Below the pieces are notes generated by a model, which was given only the letters and a program-made list of their open reading frames with translations, was not told the DNA's origin and made no database searches. A stretch of DNA of 64,000 nt from assembly GCF_001719615.1 (NCBI RefSeq), contig NZ_MDVX01000011.1, positions 229,102 to 293,101 of the forward strand. The letters run 5' to 3'. Each line of letters starts with the position of its first letter. The first letter of the stretch is position 1. This DNA is from Neptunicoccus sediminis (GTDB taxonomy: Bacteria; Pseudomonadota; Alphaproteobacteria; Rhodobacterales; Rhodobacteraceae). Made by a program: the position numbers and the translations under genes. Positions 9,157 to 18,215 of the stretch are shown here, in pieces.

Positions 9157-10074
9157 TCAACCGGCCCTCATGCGTGGGTCAAGCCAGGCGTTAAGAACGT
9201 CCGACAAGAATGTGAAAACGATGTAGAAAAGGGAAAACACAAGGATCAGCGCCTGCACGGTCGGCAGGTCGTTCCGCGCGATGCTTTCCCACGCCAGATA
9301 GCCTGCACCATGCAGCGCGAAAATGCTCTCCACAACGATGGACCCCCCCAGCATAAAGCCCATTTGCACGGCGGCGAGGCTGACCACCGGAATGATCGCA
9401 TTGCGCAGCGCGTGTTTGAACAGAACGGTAAATTCGCTGGCGCCCTTTGCCCGTGCGGTGCGGATATAATCCGAGGACAGAACCTCCAGCATACCGGCGC
9501 GAGTGAGGCGCATGATTGCCGGCATCGCGTAATAGCCCAGAACAATGGTCGGCATGATAAAGTGCCGCCAAGTGGACGTCCCGGAGGGCGGCAGAATGCC
9601 AAACTGGATCGAAAACACCACGATCAGGATCAGGCCGAACCAGAAGGATGGCATGGCTTGACCGGCCACCGACAGAAACAGCGCGATACGGTCAATAATC
9701 GAGTTGGGACGGATCGCCGCCGCAACACCCAGCGGCACCGCCGTCAGCAGCGCAAAGGAAATCCCGCACAGGCCCAGCAGCATGGTGACTTGCAGACGTT
9801 CCGCAATCAGGCTGGCGACGGGCAGCTTGAAGTAATAGCTTTCGCCCAGATCCCCAACCAGAGCAGAGGACAGCCAGTCCCAGTATTGGATCAACATAGG
9901 ACGGTCGAAACCATAGAGAACCCGGATCGCCTCGACGTCCTGGTCAGATGCTGTTTCGCCTGCCAGCGCTGCTGCGGGATCACCGGACAGGAACATCAGC
10001 GAAAAACTGATGAAAGACACGGTGAACGCAACCAGAACGGCAAGGCCCAAGCGTTTCAAGATAAAATTCAGCAC
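9157..10074 (-). CDS. dppB: Dipeptide ABC transporter permease (DppB type)
   Basis: Inner-membrane permease of 305 residues starting with the typical MLNFILKRLGLAVLVAFTVSFISFSLMFLSGDPA. Six hydrophobic helices follow, with the coupling loop DYIRTARAKGASEFTVLFKHALRNAIIP near 205-232. The start codon is GTG 10074 with AAGAGG about 10 bp upstream. It lies after a hairpin that separates it from the binding-protein gene dppA, so its expression is probably lower than that of dppA. Confidence 0.92.
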   Translation of the reverse strand: MLNFILKRLGLAVLVAFTVSFISFSLMFLSGDPAAALAGETASDQDVEAIRVLYGFDRPMLIQYWDWLSSALVGDLGESYYFKLPVASLIAERLQVTMLLGLCGISFALLTAVPLGVAAAIRPNSIIDRIALFLSVAGQAMPSFWFGLILIVVFSIQFGILPPSGTSTWRHFIMPTIVLGYYAMPAIMRLTRAGMLEVLSSDYIRTARAKGASEFTVLFKHALRNAIIPVVSLAAVQMGFMLGGSIVVESIFALHGAGYLAWESIARNDLPTVQALILVFSLFYIVFTFLSDVLNAWLDPRMRAG

Positions 10075-10146
10075 TGGCGTAAATACCTCTTAGCTAAGTG
10101 CGGGAAAGGGGCCCGGTCCGTCGCAGTAAAAAATCCGCGCAGGGGG

Positions 10147-10185
10147 CAAAACAAAAGAGGGCGGAGGCCATGACAGCCTCCGCCC
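10147..10185 (-). terminator. Hairpin with T-rich tail between dppA and dppB
   Basis: A perfect 10-bp stem (GGGCGGAGGC 10159-10168 with GCCTCCGCCC 10176-10185) and 7-nt loop are followed on the minus strand by TTTTGTTTTG. It sits 15 bp after the dppA stop. As dppB-F continue in the same direction it most likely acts as a leaky terminator that raises dppA transcript relative to the permease genes. Confidence 0.8.
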
Positions 10186-10200
10186 GATATTCAGAATGGA

Positions 10201-11721
10201 TTATTTCCAGCGCATTGTGGTGAAGCGCAGAACCTCGTCCGGTGTCGGTGTGTAGTCGATCTCTTTGGTGTACACATAGTTCGTGTTGTAAGAGAACATC
10301 GGCACCCAGTAAGCCTCATCCGCAATTTTCTTCAGAGCTTTGGAATAGTTTTCCTTACGCACGTCAGGGTCGGTCGCGCTGTCGGCCACGTTCAGCCAGT
10401 CGCGAATTTCCTCGTCGCGGGCATCATCCAACGCGCCAAACTTGAAGAACTGGCTGGTGATCGCGGATGTGTCGTTGATGGAATATGAACCCCAAGTCTG
10501 GAAGGAGACCGGTGTGCCTTCTTTCATGCGCAATTCACGCAGGGCGGAATATTGCAGCATGTTGAAGTTGGTTTCGATGCCAACCGCATTCAGGAAAGAA
10601 GAGATCGCTTCGGCATAGTCGCGGTCGCGGTATGCGTAGAAATCGGTTGAGAACCCGTCCGGATATCCGGCTTCGGCCAGCAGGGCCTTGGCTTTTTCAG
10701 GGTCGTATTCATAGCTGGTCAGATCCTGTTCACAACCGAACTGGCTGGGGAAACAGGCGGAAGACACGACTTTACTTTTGCCTTTCAGCAGCGCACCAAC
10801 CAGTGCTTCGCGGTCGATGGCATGGGCCACGGCCTGACGTACTTTCAGCTTGGTGAACGGGTTGTCTTCCCCTGTACGGCCTGCTGCGTCCAATGTCAGA
10901 TAACCGATCCGCATTGTGCTTTCGTTGGCCACTGTAAACTGCTCCATAGTAGAGAGTTTTTCAGCTTGGTCCGCTGGTGTTTGCCAGATCAGATCGAGAG
11001 AGCCCGAGAAGAGTTCCGCAATCTGTGTGTTTACATCAGGGATCGTACGGATGTCGACTTTGGCGATTTCCGGCTGACCTTTCGGGCTGTCATGATAGTT
11101 CTCGTTTTTCTCCAGAACAAAGTGGGAGCCGGGCACAACCTTGCTCACTTTATAAGGGCCGGTGCCAACAGGTTCGAGACCCATACCGGACGGGCCGACC
11201 TTGGCGTAATATTCGTTCGGGTACATGGACACAGGACCGGAAAGGAATTCAATCGCTGCCGGAAATGCCTCTTTCAGGTGGATACGCACAGTGTAATCGT
11301 CGATTTTCTCGGCAGATTTCATCCAGTTTACGTTGCGCTGTGTTTTCACGCCGTTGGCTTCGTCGGCAACGAAGTTGACAGTGTAAACAACGTCATCCGC
11401 ATTGAACGGTTCGCCGTTATGGAACGTCACGCCCTCGCGCAGTTTGAATTCCAGCGTGGTGTCGTCGATCCACTCCCAGGATGTTGCGAGGTTGCCTTTA
11501 TACTCGTTCGTGGCCGGATCACGGTAGATCAGACCGTCCCAGATTGCCCGTTGCAGAACAACGCCCTCACGGGAGGAGTTAAAGTAGCTGTCTACGTTTT
11601 CCAGCTCTTTAGTGAAGGCTGCGTTCAATACGCCGTCTGCTTTATTTGCGTGAACCGCGCCAGCAGCGATCATCGCAGCGGCAGCCGCGGCCATGCCCAG
11701 TGCTTTACCTTTGAAAGTCAT
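10201..11721 (-). CDS. dppA: Peptide ABC transporter substrate-binding protein (DppA/family 5)
   Basis: Periplasmic solute-binding protein of 506 residues. A signal peptide (MTFKGKALGMAAAAAAMIAAGAVHA, cleavage near residue 25) precedes the family-5 fold: VLQRAIWDGLIYRDPATNEYKGNLATSWEWIDDTTLEFKLREGVTFHNGEPFNADDVVYTVN is the classic SBP_bac_5 signature. ATG 11721 has AAGGGAAA 7 bp upstream. First gene of the dpp-ggt-M20 operon, divergent from an IclR regulator. The family binds dipeptides, glutathione, opines and others, so peptide uptake is inferred from the ggt and peptidase neighbours. Confidence 0.92.
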   Translation of the reverse strand: MTFKGKALGMAAAAAAMIAAGAVHANKADGVLNAAFTKELENVDSYFNSSREGVVLQRAIWDGLIYRDPATNEYKGNLATSWEWIDDTTLEFKLREGVTFHNGEPFNADDVVYTVNFVADEANGVKTQRNVNWMKSAEKIDDYTVRIHLKEAFPAAIEFLSGPVSMYPNEYYAKVGPSGMGLEPVGTGPYKVSKVVPGSHFVLEKNENYHDSPKGQPEIAKVDIRTIPDVNTQIAELFSGSLDLIWQTPADQAEKLSTMEQFTVANESTMRIGYLTLDAAGRTGEDNPFTKLKVRQAVAHAIDREALVGALLKGKSKVVSSACFPSQFGCEQDLTSYEYDPEKAKALLAEAGYPDGFSTDFYAYRDRDYAEAISSFLNAVGIETNFNMLQYSALRELRMKEGTPVSFQTWGSYSINDTSAITSQFFKFGALDDARDEEIRDWLNVADSATDPDVRKENYSKALKKIADEAYWVPMFSYNTNYVYTKEIDYTPTPDEVLRFTTMRWK

Positions 11722-11768
11722 ATTGTTTCCCTTGTTGACCTGCCGGGTGCCCCCAGCTTCGTTGTTGC

Positions 11769-11787
11769 CATATTATATTGTAATATG
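11769..11787. promoter_or_regulatory. Candidate operator CATATTA-N5-TAATATG between dppA and iclR
   Basis: Perfect 7-bp inverted repeat with a 5-bp spacer in the divergent promoter region, 48 bp upstream of the dppA start. Position and symmetry fit binding by the adjacent IclR-family dimer. A second AT-rich element, TTGTAATTAAAC, follows at about 11798. Confidence 0.45.
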
Positions 11788-11910
11788 TAGCATCGAATTG
11801 TAATTAAACGTATCAATGGGGTTAACGAGTCGTCAAGAATAAAACATTTCCATGTGAACTGTTTCTTGTAGATAACAACCAGACGTTCCGACCTGGGAGG
11901 GGTGACGACG

Positions 11911-12696
11911 GTGAATATTGAAAATAAGCCAAAGCAGAACACGCTGTTTGTGGCCTCTCTTGCCAAAGGGTTGGCCCTTATGAAAGCCTTTGACGAGAAC
12001 CATACAGAGATGTCGCTGCCCGAATTGGCGGAACGTACCGGATTGGAAAAAAGCGCGGTGCAGCGGTTGGCCAACACGCTTCATCTTGAAGGGATGCTTG
12101 ACAAAGACCCCCACACGCGGCGGTTTCGCCCGTCCCATGCGTTTCTTAATCTGGCCTATTCCTACCTGTGGTCTGACCCGCTGATCCCGGTCGCCATGCC
12201 CAAACTGATTGACCTGTCGCAAGAATTGGGGGAAACCATAAATCTTGCTGAAATGTCCGGCGAACACATCATCTACGTCAGTCGGCTGCCCTGTAAACGC
12301 ACCTATTTCGCGGCCACGGTGATCGGCCGCCGGCTTCCGGCGCTTAGCACGTCTTCGGGGCGGGCGATGCTTGGCACCCATAAAGAGGAGGTGCGCAGCC
12401 GCGCTGTCTCGGACTGGACCCTGCGCCGCCTTACGCCAAGCACAACGCTGGACCGTGCGGATATCGCCCGCAGTGTGGAAAAAGCCCGCGTGGATGGTTT
12501 TGCAATCTCGCGCAACCAGATGATATTGAACGAGATTGGCGTCGCCGCCCCGATTTGCGGACCCTCGGGCGAAGCCTATGCCGCAATCCAATGCTCGGTC
12601 TCTTCGTTTCAGTGGACGGAAGACGAGGTCAAAAAGAAGATAGTCCCGCTATTGCTTGATACTGCAAATGCGATGGGGCCAGCCCTTCGCCACTGA
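11911..12696 (+). CDS. IclR-family transcriptional regulator
   Basis: DNA-binding regulator of about 261 residues. The N-terminal winged helix is LPELAERTGLEKSAVQRLANTLHLEGMLDKDPHTRRFRPS (about 35-75), and the C-terminal effector domain has INLAEMSGEHIIYVSRLP, the LPALSTSSGRAML loop and DGFAISRNQMILNEIGVAAPI. Start GTG 11911 is preferred over GTG 11902 because GGGAGG then lies about 10 bp upstream instead of abutting the start. Divergent from dppA, so the likely regulator of the peptide operon. Confidence 0.85.
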   Translation: MNIENKPKQNTLFVASLAKGLALMKAFDENHTEMSLPELAERTGLEKSAVQRLANTLHLEGMLDKDPHTRRFRPSHAFLNLAYSYLWSDPLIPVAMPKLIDLSQELGETINLAEMSGEHIIYVSRLPCKRTYFAATVIGRRLPALSTSSGRAMLGTHKEEVRSRAVSDWTLRRLTPSTTLDRADIARSVEKARVDGFAISRNQMILNEIGVAAPICGPSGEAYAAIQCSVSSFQWTEDEVKKKIVPLLLDTANAMGPALRH

Positions 12697-12791
12697 AATT
12701 TAAGGTTTTCGTTGGACTCCACCGCCATTCGCGGTAGCCTTCCGCATGCGTTTAGTATTTCTGTAAAAAAAATTTTCGGAATGTGGGAGAA

Positions 12792-13865
12792 ATGGCCAAA
12801 GTTACGATCCATGTCGGATCTCATAAAACGGGAACGACCCTCTTGCAGTCCGTGCTTGCGAACAACCGCGCAGCACTGGAGGAGCGAGGCGTCTATTATC
12901 CCGAAACCTACCGTTTTATGGGCGACAAGCGCAGCACGGCGATCAGCACCAACGCCCAATTCGAGGTGCCAAAGGCGCTTGGGGTTTACGGCACGCAAGA
13001 GCGGGAGGATCTGGCCCGCTTCCGTGCGCATCTGTTGGAAGTTGCTCCAAACTATTCCCAAATCATCCTGAGCGCGGAAACCTTTTACCGGATGCTGCCA
13101 AGTAAGGCGAACCTGAACGCAAAGGAGGCGGAAATCGCTGCAAACACCCGTGGTTTGCGCTCTGTCGTGTTTGAGCGTCTAGCGGAATTTCTTGACGGTT
13201 TTGATGCGGAAATTCTGGTGTATTTCCGGCGCCCTGACAGTTTTGCGGAGTCTATGTATACCGAAGGGATTGTGAACGGAAAATCCACCCGCAGCTTTGA
13301 CGAATTTCAGAATTTCCAGAAATTTCGCTTTGACTACGGGGCGCAGATCGCAACCTTCAAACAGTTTTTTCCGGTTCGATCATATGTGTATGAGGATAAA
13401 TCGCAGGGCGGTTTGATCGACAATATGTTTGCGGATCTGGGAATTGGTCCGGTGTTCGCACAAGATACCGCGATGGCGCGGCGCTCTGTGCCCAAACCGG
13501 CGGCGTTGTGGTTGCGGCGCTGCAAACTGGCCCCGAAGATCACCAAACGCGGATTTAACCAGCGTAAGTTGTTCGCCTATCTGCCGGAGCACCGCGGCTA
13601 TTTCGGAGGCGAGGAACGATACGGCTTCTGGCCCAGTATCGCAGAGCGGGATGCGTTCACCGCCAAGGCGCTACGCAACGCGCCTGCGCTGTCGTTTCCC
13701 CCGGCACCGCGCGATCTACCGCAACAATGTGAGTGGTCTCAGAAAGATCACAAGACCGCCGAAGCCGCCTTCCGCGAATGGCGCGCACAGCAGCGGGACT
13801 GGATCAAGGATCGACGGAAAAACCGGATCAAACCCTTTATGATCGAGCAGGGTCCTTTGGACTGA
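12792..13865 (+). CDS. Sulfotransferase-like P-loop protein
   Basis: Protein of about 357 residues beginning with KVTIHVGSHKTGTTLLQ, the 5'-phosphosulfate-binding P-loop of PAPS-dependent sulfotransferases, followed by ILSAETFYRML and EILVYFRRPDSFAESMYTEG, which matches the 3'-phosphate-binding R...S region. No signal peptide or membrane segment is apparent. ATG 12792 follows a GGGAGA site closely, and GTG 12783 is an alternative. It stands alone between an iclR gene and a convergent fructokinase gene, with no glycan-biosynthesis neighbours. The acceptor is unknown. Confidence 0.75.
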   Translation: MAKVTIHVGSHKTGTTLLQSVLANNRAALEERGVYYPETYRFMGDKRSTAISTNAQFEVPKALGVYGTQEREDLARFRAHLLEVAPNYSQIILSAETFYRMLPSKANLNAKEAEIAANTRGLRSVVFERLAEFLDGFDAEILVYFRRPDSFAESMYTEGIVNGKSTRSFDEFQNFQKFRFDYGAQIATFKQFFPVRSYVYEDKSQGGLIDNMFADLGIGPVFAQDTAMARRSVPKPAALWLRRCKLAPKITKRGFNQRKLFAYLPEHRGYFGGEERYGFWPSIAERDAFTAKALRNAPALSFPPAPRDLPQQCEWSQKDHKTAEAAFREWRAQQRDWIKDRRKNRIKPFMIEQGPLD

Positions 13866-13871
13866 TTGCAG

Positions 13872-14798
13872 CTAAAGCTCGGTTTTCCACGGGGCATCTG
13901 CACCGGCGCGGGACACGACGATACCCGCTACATGTGCGCCAAGCGACAGTGCCTCTTTCAACTGCTGTTCGCTCAGCGATGTAATCGCCTTTTTGGTTAA
14001 CGCACCCGCGCCTGCCAATGATGCCAGCACACCGGCGTTGAAGCTGTCTCCGGCGCCGACGGTGTCCACAACTTCGACATTCTGCGCCGGAACGCTGACC
14101 TGCGTGCCGCGCGCATGAAAGCCTGTTGCCCCGTCACGACCTTTCGTCAGAATCACCAATTGCGGCCCCTCTGCCAAAAGCGTTGCGGCTTTTTCCTCAG
14201 CGGGTTGTGGGCCTGCGATAAGCCAGTCCAAATCCTCGTCAGAGATTTTGACAATATCCGCCAACGCGATCATCTGCTTTAATCGCGCACGGTAAGCAGG
14301 CGCATCAGTTATGAAATTCACCCTGATGTTGGGATCAATCATCACCACGCGCCCGTTCCCTTGGGTCGTTAGGAGCGTCTCATAGGTTTGTGCACAGGGC
14401 ATAGAGGCAAGGCTGATCCCGCCAAAGAACAATGCGTCGATTATGTCGGGCAATTGCGGCAGGTCTTGGGGGACGATCATCCGGCCAGCGGAATTTTCGT
14501 CAAAGAAATCATACTTCGCCTGACCGTCTTGCAATTGCACAAAGGCCAGCGTTGTCGGGCGGCCCGAGACGATGGCGTGCTCGGCGTTCACCTTGCTTTG
14601 TGCCAACGCACGCTGTAATTCCGCGCCGAAAAAATCCGAGGACAAGCCGGACAAGAAGCCAACATCAACACCAAGACGCCCCAAGGCAATGGCGGTGTTA
14701 AACACTGCGCCCCCTGTGTGGGGCACAAATCCCTGCCGTCCCTTGGCCGTTGGTTCGGGGATCATGTCAATCAGTGCTTCGCCGCAACACAGGATCAT
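13872..14798 (-). CDS. frk: PfkB-family carbohydrate kinase, probable fructokinase
   Basis: Sugar kinase of 308 residues, ATP plus fructose to fructose-6-phosphate in the context of mannitol/sorbitol breakdown. It opens with MILCCGEALIDMIPEP and carries GGAVFNTAIALGRLGVDVGFLSGL (PfkB signature 1) and DTVGAGDSFNAGVL (signature 2 with the catalytic Asp) near residue 237. It overlaps the mannitol dehydrogenase stop as ATGA, so it is the last gene of the polyol operon. Fructose made by the dehydrogenase is the expected substrate. Confidence 0.9.
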   Translation of the reverse strand: MILCCGEALIDMIPEPTAKGRQGFVPHTGGAVFNTAIALGRLGVDVGFLSGLSSDFFGAELQRALAQSKVNAEHAIVSGRPTTLAFVQLQDGQAKYDFFDENSAGRMIVPQDLPQLPDIIDALFFGGISLASMPCAQTYETLLTTQGNGRVVMIDPNIRVNFITDAPAYRARLKQMIALADIVKISDEDLDWLIAGPQPAEEKAATLLAEGPQLVILTKGRDGATGFHARGTQVSVPAQNVEVVDTVGAGDSFNAGVLASLAGAGALTKKAITSLSEQQLKEALSLGAHVAGIVVSRAGADAPWKTEL

Positions 14799-16273
14799 GA
14801 GGACAGATACTCTTGCAGGGTGTTTTCCAGACCCTTTGTCTCAACCCTCTCAAGCCATTTACAGAATGACGCTGCAAAGCGCGGGTTATTCCCGAGATTG
14901 CCGTAGTATCGGGTCATCTCCAGCCAGCGTTGCGGCCGGTTCGATGCCTCTTGTGCGGCTTGTATCAGGTCATCCCAATGAGGATCGTTCGGCGCTATGG
15001 TGCTACCGTCCTCGCGCTGGCCCTGACAATACCGCGCCCAGATCGCACTGACGAGCGCGAGGCCCTCTACCGGTGCGCCGTTGTCCAACCCGTCACGGAT
15101 GGAGGGAACGATAAAACCGGGTTGGCGGCTTGAACCGTCAAAGGCAACGCGGCGGGTGGTGTCGAAGATTTCGCTGTTGGAAAAACGTGCGGTAATCAGA
15201 TCCAGATAGGCCAGCGGCGTCATGTCCGGAACAGGGGCCACATGGGGCGCAATTTCCTCGGTCTCCACCTTGCGCATCAGGCCATGCAGCAGCGGGTGGG
15301 CCATCGTCTCGGCTATGGTTTCCAGCCCGATCAGATCACCCGCTGCGGCGATGATTTGATGTCCGCCGTTCAACATGCGGATTTTCATCGACTCGTAAAT
15401 CTCCACATCGCCGGTCAGAACCGCGCCAGCGGCTTCCCAACTAGGGCGGCCGGCGCAAAAGTCGTCTTCAATGACCCACTGGCGGAAATTCTCGTGGGTG
15501 ACGGGGGCGTTATCGGCAATTCCGAAAGCAGCGGCGAGGGAGATTTCCTTGGGTCCGGTGGCCGGAACGATGCAATCCACCATGGAATTTGGGAAGCTGC
15601 AATTCTCTTCGATCCAACTGGCAAGGTCAGGGTCGGAGAGGCGCGCAAGCGATGTGACCGTCTGGCGCAATACCGCGCCGTTGCCTTGCAGGTTATCACA
15701 GCTCATGCAGGTGAAAGGTCCGATACCGGAGTCGCGCCGTTGCTTTAGTGCAGCAATCATCGCGCCAAATGCCGTGCGCGGTAGGTCGGGGTGGGCAGCA
15801 TCATGGCGGATGTCGGGATGGGCGGCATCAAACCCGCCGGTGGCCGCATCTATGTAATAGCCGCCTTCGGTCACAGTCAGCGAAACAACGCGGATCTGGG
15901 GCTTCGTCATAAACGTAATCAGCGCCGTGTTCGCGGGCTCAACCGGCAGATAGTCGATCATCGAACCGCAGACTTCGGCAGAGGTGCCAGAGGGATCGAG
16001 CGTTATCAGTGTTGTCAGACAGTCCTGCGCCAGCAGTTTTTCCCGTTGCAGCCCGTCGGAGGGACGTACGCCTGCGCCGACGATGGCCCAATCGTGATTT
16101 TTGCCCGCGTCAAACAGCCGGTGGGTGTACCAAGCCTGATGGGCGCGGTGAAAATTGCCCAGCCCGATATGAACGATCCCCGCCGTCAGCGCAGACCGGT
16201 CATAGCGGGGCGTGCGGATGTCACCGGCCAACTGGCCAAGTGATCCATCTGACAGGGGTACAAGCGGTGTCAT
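14795..16273 (-). CDS. mtlK: Mannitol/polyol 2-dehydrogenase (long-chain, MtlK type)
   Basis: NAD-dependent long-chain polyol dehydrogenase of 492 residues that oxidises mannitol (and often arabitol or sorbitol) to the 2-ketose. The nucleotide-binding N-terminus is GIVHIGLGNFHRAHQAWY; the family's catalytic lysine and histidine lie in SFPNSMVDCIVPAT and MRMLNGGHQIIAAAGDL. ATG 16273 gives the normal family length. ATG 16351, only 4 bp after the transporter ATPase stop, would add 26 unconserved residues and remains possible. Operon with smoEFGK and frk. Confidence 0.92.
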   Translation of the reverse strand: MTPLVPLSDGSLGQLAGDIRTPRYDRSALTAGIVHIGLGNFHRAHQAWYTHRLFDAGKNHDWAIVGAGVRPSDGLQREKLLAQDCLTTLITLDPSGTSAEVCGSMIDYLPVEPANTALITFMTKPQIRVVSLTVTEGGYYIDAATGGFDAAHPDIRHDAAHPDLPRTAFGAMIAALKQRRDSGIGPFTCMSCDNLQGNGAVLRQTVTSLARLSDPDLASWIEENCSFPNSMVDCIVPATGPKEISLAAAFGIADNAPVTHENFRQWVIEDDFCAGRPSWEAAGAVLTGDVEIYESMKIRMLNGGHQIIAAAGDLIGLETIAETMAHPLLHGLMRKVETEEIAPHVAPVPDMTPLAYLDLITARFSNSEIFDTTRRVAFDGSSRQPGFIVPSIRDGLDNGAPVEGLALVSAIWARYCQGQREDGSTIAPNDPHWDDLIQAAQEASNRPQRWLEMTRYYGNLGNNPRFAASFCKWLERVETKGLENTLQEYLSS

Positions 16274-16355
16274 GGTCGATTGCCTTGTTGCGGCGGGGCC
16301 ATCGGGCGCCGCCGAACCGCCAGAGCGGTCAGTCTCGTCTTGGAAGTCCATCGTG

Positions 16356-17360
16356 TCATTCCACGCGCAGGCCGCTGGCGTCAAAGCGGTGGATCTGGTC
16401 TTGCCGCGGGGTGAGGTGAATGGTGTCGCCGTGCCGGAAGCCCACTTCGCCGGTGGCCCGCACTGTAATGGTTTCGGCCAGTCCGGTGTCATGGATGTGG
16501 AAGAATGTGTCAGAACCCAGATGTTCGGCCACGGCCACTCTGCCCTGCCACTGCCCGCCACTGTCGGTCACGTCGATATGTTCGGGACGAATACCGATGC
16601 TATGGGCGTTGTGTTTGGCAGCTTCCGGTCCTTCGATCAGGTTCATTTTCGGAGACCCGATGAAACCTGCCACAAAGCTGTTGCGCGGTTTGTGGTAAAG
16701 CTCCAGCGGGCTGCCGACCTGCTCGATATGTCCGGCCCGCAGAACCACGATCTTGTCGGCCATTGTCATGGCTTCTACCTGATCGTGGGTCACGTAAATC
16801 ATGGTTGTTTCCAACCGTTTGTGCAGTTCGCTGATTTCCAGCCGCATGCCGACCCGCAGGGCCGCATCAAGGTTCGATAGGGGTTCGTCAAACAAAAACG
16901 CCTCCGGTTCACGCACAATGGCCCGCCCGATTGCAACCCGCTGGCGCTGGCCACCGGACAGTTGGCCGGGACGCCGCTCCAGATAGTCGGTCAGGTTCAG
17001 CGCAGCCGCCGCCTGTTCGATGCGGCGGTCCTGTTCGGCCTTGTCAACACCGGCCATTCGCATGGGAAAGGCAATGTTCTTGCGCACGCTCATATGGGGA
17101 TAAAGCGCATAAGACTGGAAAACCATCGCCAGCCCGCGTTTGGCGGGGGGAACGTGGGTGGCATCCTCTCCGTCGATTTTCAACGTGCCCGAGCTCATGT
17201 CTTCCAGACCGGCGATCAACCGCAGCAGGGTGGATTTCCCGCAACCTGAGGGGCCGACAAAGACCGTGAACTCTCCGTCTTCAATCGTCAGATCAAGCGG
17301 CGGGATGACTTCGACATCTCCGAAGGTCTTGCTCACTTTTTCGAGAATAATCTGTCCCAT
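16356..17360 (-). CDS. smoK: Polyol ABC transporter ATP-binding protein (SmoK/UgpC/MalK type)
   Basis: Carbohydrate-uptake ATPase of 334 residues. It has Walker [19 protein letters not shown], the Q-loop [13 protein letters not shown], the signature [16 protein letters not shown], Walker [17 protein letters not shown], and a C-terminal TOBE domain (RPEHIDV...). ATG 17360 has AAGGAAG upstream. It sits behind the two permeases and before the dehydrogenase. MalK-like ATPases may be shared with other sugar transporters. Confidence 0.9.
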   Translation of the reverse strand: MGQIILEKVSKTFGDVEVIPPLDLTIEDGEFTVFVGPSGCGKSTLLRLIAGLEDMSSGTLKIDGEDATHVPPAKRGLAMVFQSYALYPHMSVRKNIAFPMRMAGVDKAEQDRRIEQAAAALNLTDYLERRPGQLSGGQRQRVAIGRAIVREPEAFLFDEPLSNLDAALRVGMRLEISELHKRLETTMIYVTHDQVEAMTMADKIVVLRAGHIEQVGSPLELYHKPRNSFVAGFIGSPKMNLIEGPEAAKHNAHSIGIRPEHIDVTDSGGQWQGRVAVAEHLGSDTFFHIHDTGLAETITVRATGEVGFRHGDTIHLTPRQDQIHRFDASGLRVE

Positions 17361-17371
17361 GTGTAACTTCC

Positions 17372-18202
17372 TTATTTAACCGCGCCGAAGGTCAGGCCAC
17401 GGACAAGCTGTTTCTGGCTGAACCAGCCGAGGATCAAAATCGGTGCAATCGCCATTGTCGAAGCTGCCGAGAGTTTGGCGTAGAACAAGCCTTCAGGGCT
17501 GGAGTAGCTGGCAATAAACGCGGTGAGCGGGGCCGCTTTGGCGGCGGTCAGGTTGAGGGTCCAGAAAGCCTCGTTCCATGCAAGGATGAAGTTCAACAGC
17601 AGGGTAGAGGCAATGCCCGGAACCGCCATCGGTGTCAGCACATAGAGGATTTCCGATTTCAGCGTCGCCCCGTCCATCCGCGCCGCTTCGAGGATCTCGC
17701 CCGGAATTTCGCGGAAGTAAGTGTAAAGCATCCAGACGATGATCGGCAGGTTGATCAGCATGATGACGATGGTCAGACCGATGCGGTTGTCCAGCAGGCC
17801 CAGTTTGATGAACATCAGGTAGATCGGGTAAAGCACGCCCACTGCCGGCAGCATCTTTGTGGACAACATCCACAACAGAATGTCTTTGGTGCGGCGCGAT
17901 GGAACGAAGGCCATCGACCACGCCGCAGGGATTGCAACGATCAGACCCAGAAGCGTAGAGCCGCCAGCGATGAAGATCGAATTCCACAGGAAGCGGGCAT
18001 AGTTGGAACGCTCCAACACCACTTCGTAATTTTCCAGCGTCCAGTCAAAAGCAAGGAAAACCGGAGGATCGGCAATCGCTGTCGCTTCGGTTTTGAAGCT
18101 GGTCAGGATTGTCCAGAGGATCGGGAAGAAGATCAGGAACCCGATGCTCCAAGCGGCGGCGGTATTGATGATCTTGCGTTGTGTTGTGACGCTGCGAGCC
18201 AT
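17372..18202 (-). CDS. smoG: Polyol ABC transporter permease (SmoG type)
   Basis: Inner-membrane permease of the MalG/CUT1 class, 276 residues with six hydrophobic segments, beginning [37 protein letters not shown]. The EAA coupling loop is [25 protein letters not shown] (about 180-205). Start ATG 18202 has a strong GAGGAGG site. The upstream in-frame codon would overlap smoF. Pairs with smoF. Confidence 0.9.
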   Translation of the reverse strand: MARSVTTQRKIINTAAAWSIGFLIFFPILWTILTSFKTEATAIADPPVFLAFDWTLENYEVVLERSNYARFLWNSIFIAGGSTLLGLIVAIPAAWSMAFVPSRRTKDILLWMLSTKMLPAVGVLYPIYLMFIKLGLLDNRIGLTIVIMLINLPIIVWMLYTYFREIPGEILEAARMDGATLKSEILYVLTPMAVPGIASTLLLNFILAWNEAFWTLNLTAAKAAPLTAFIASYSSPEGLFYAKLSAASTMAIAPILILGWFSQKQLVRGLTFGAVK

Positions 18203-18215
18203 GTTCAGTTCCTCC

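Noticed and set aside
14795..16561. 588-codon version of the mannitol dehydrogenase gene
   Set aside because: The extra N-terminus lies inside smoK and has no similarity to the family; ATG 16273 gives normal length.
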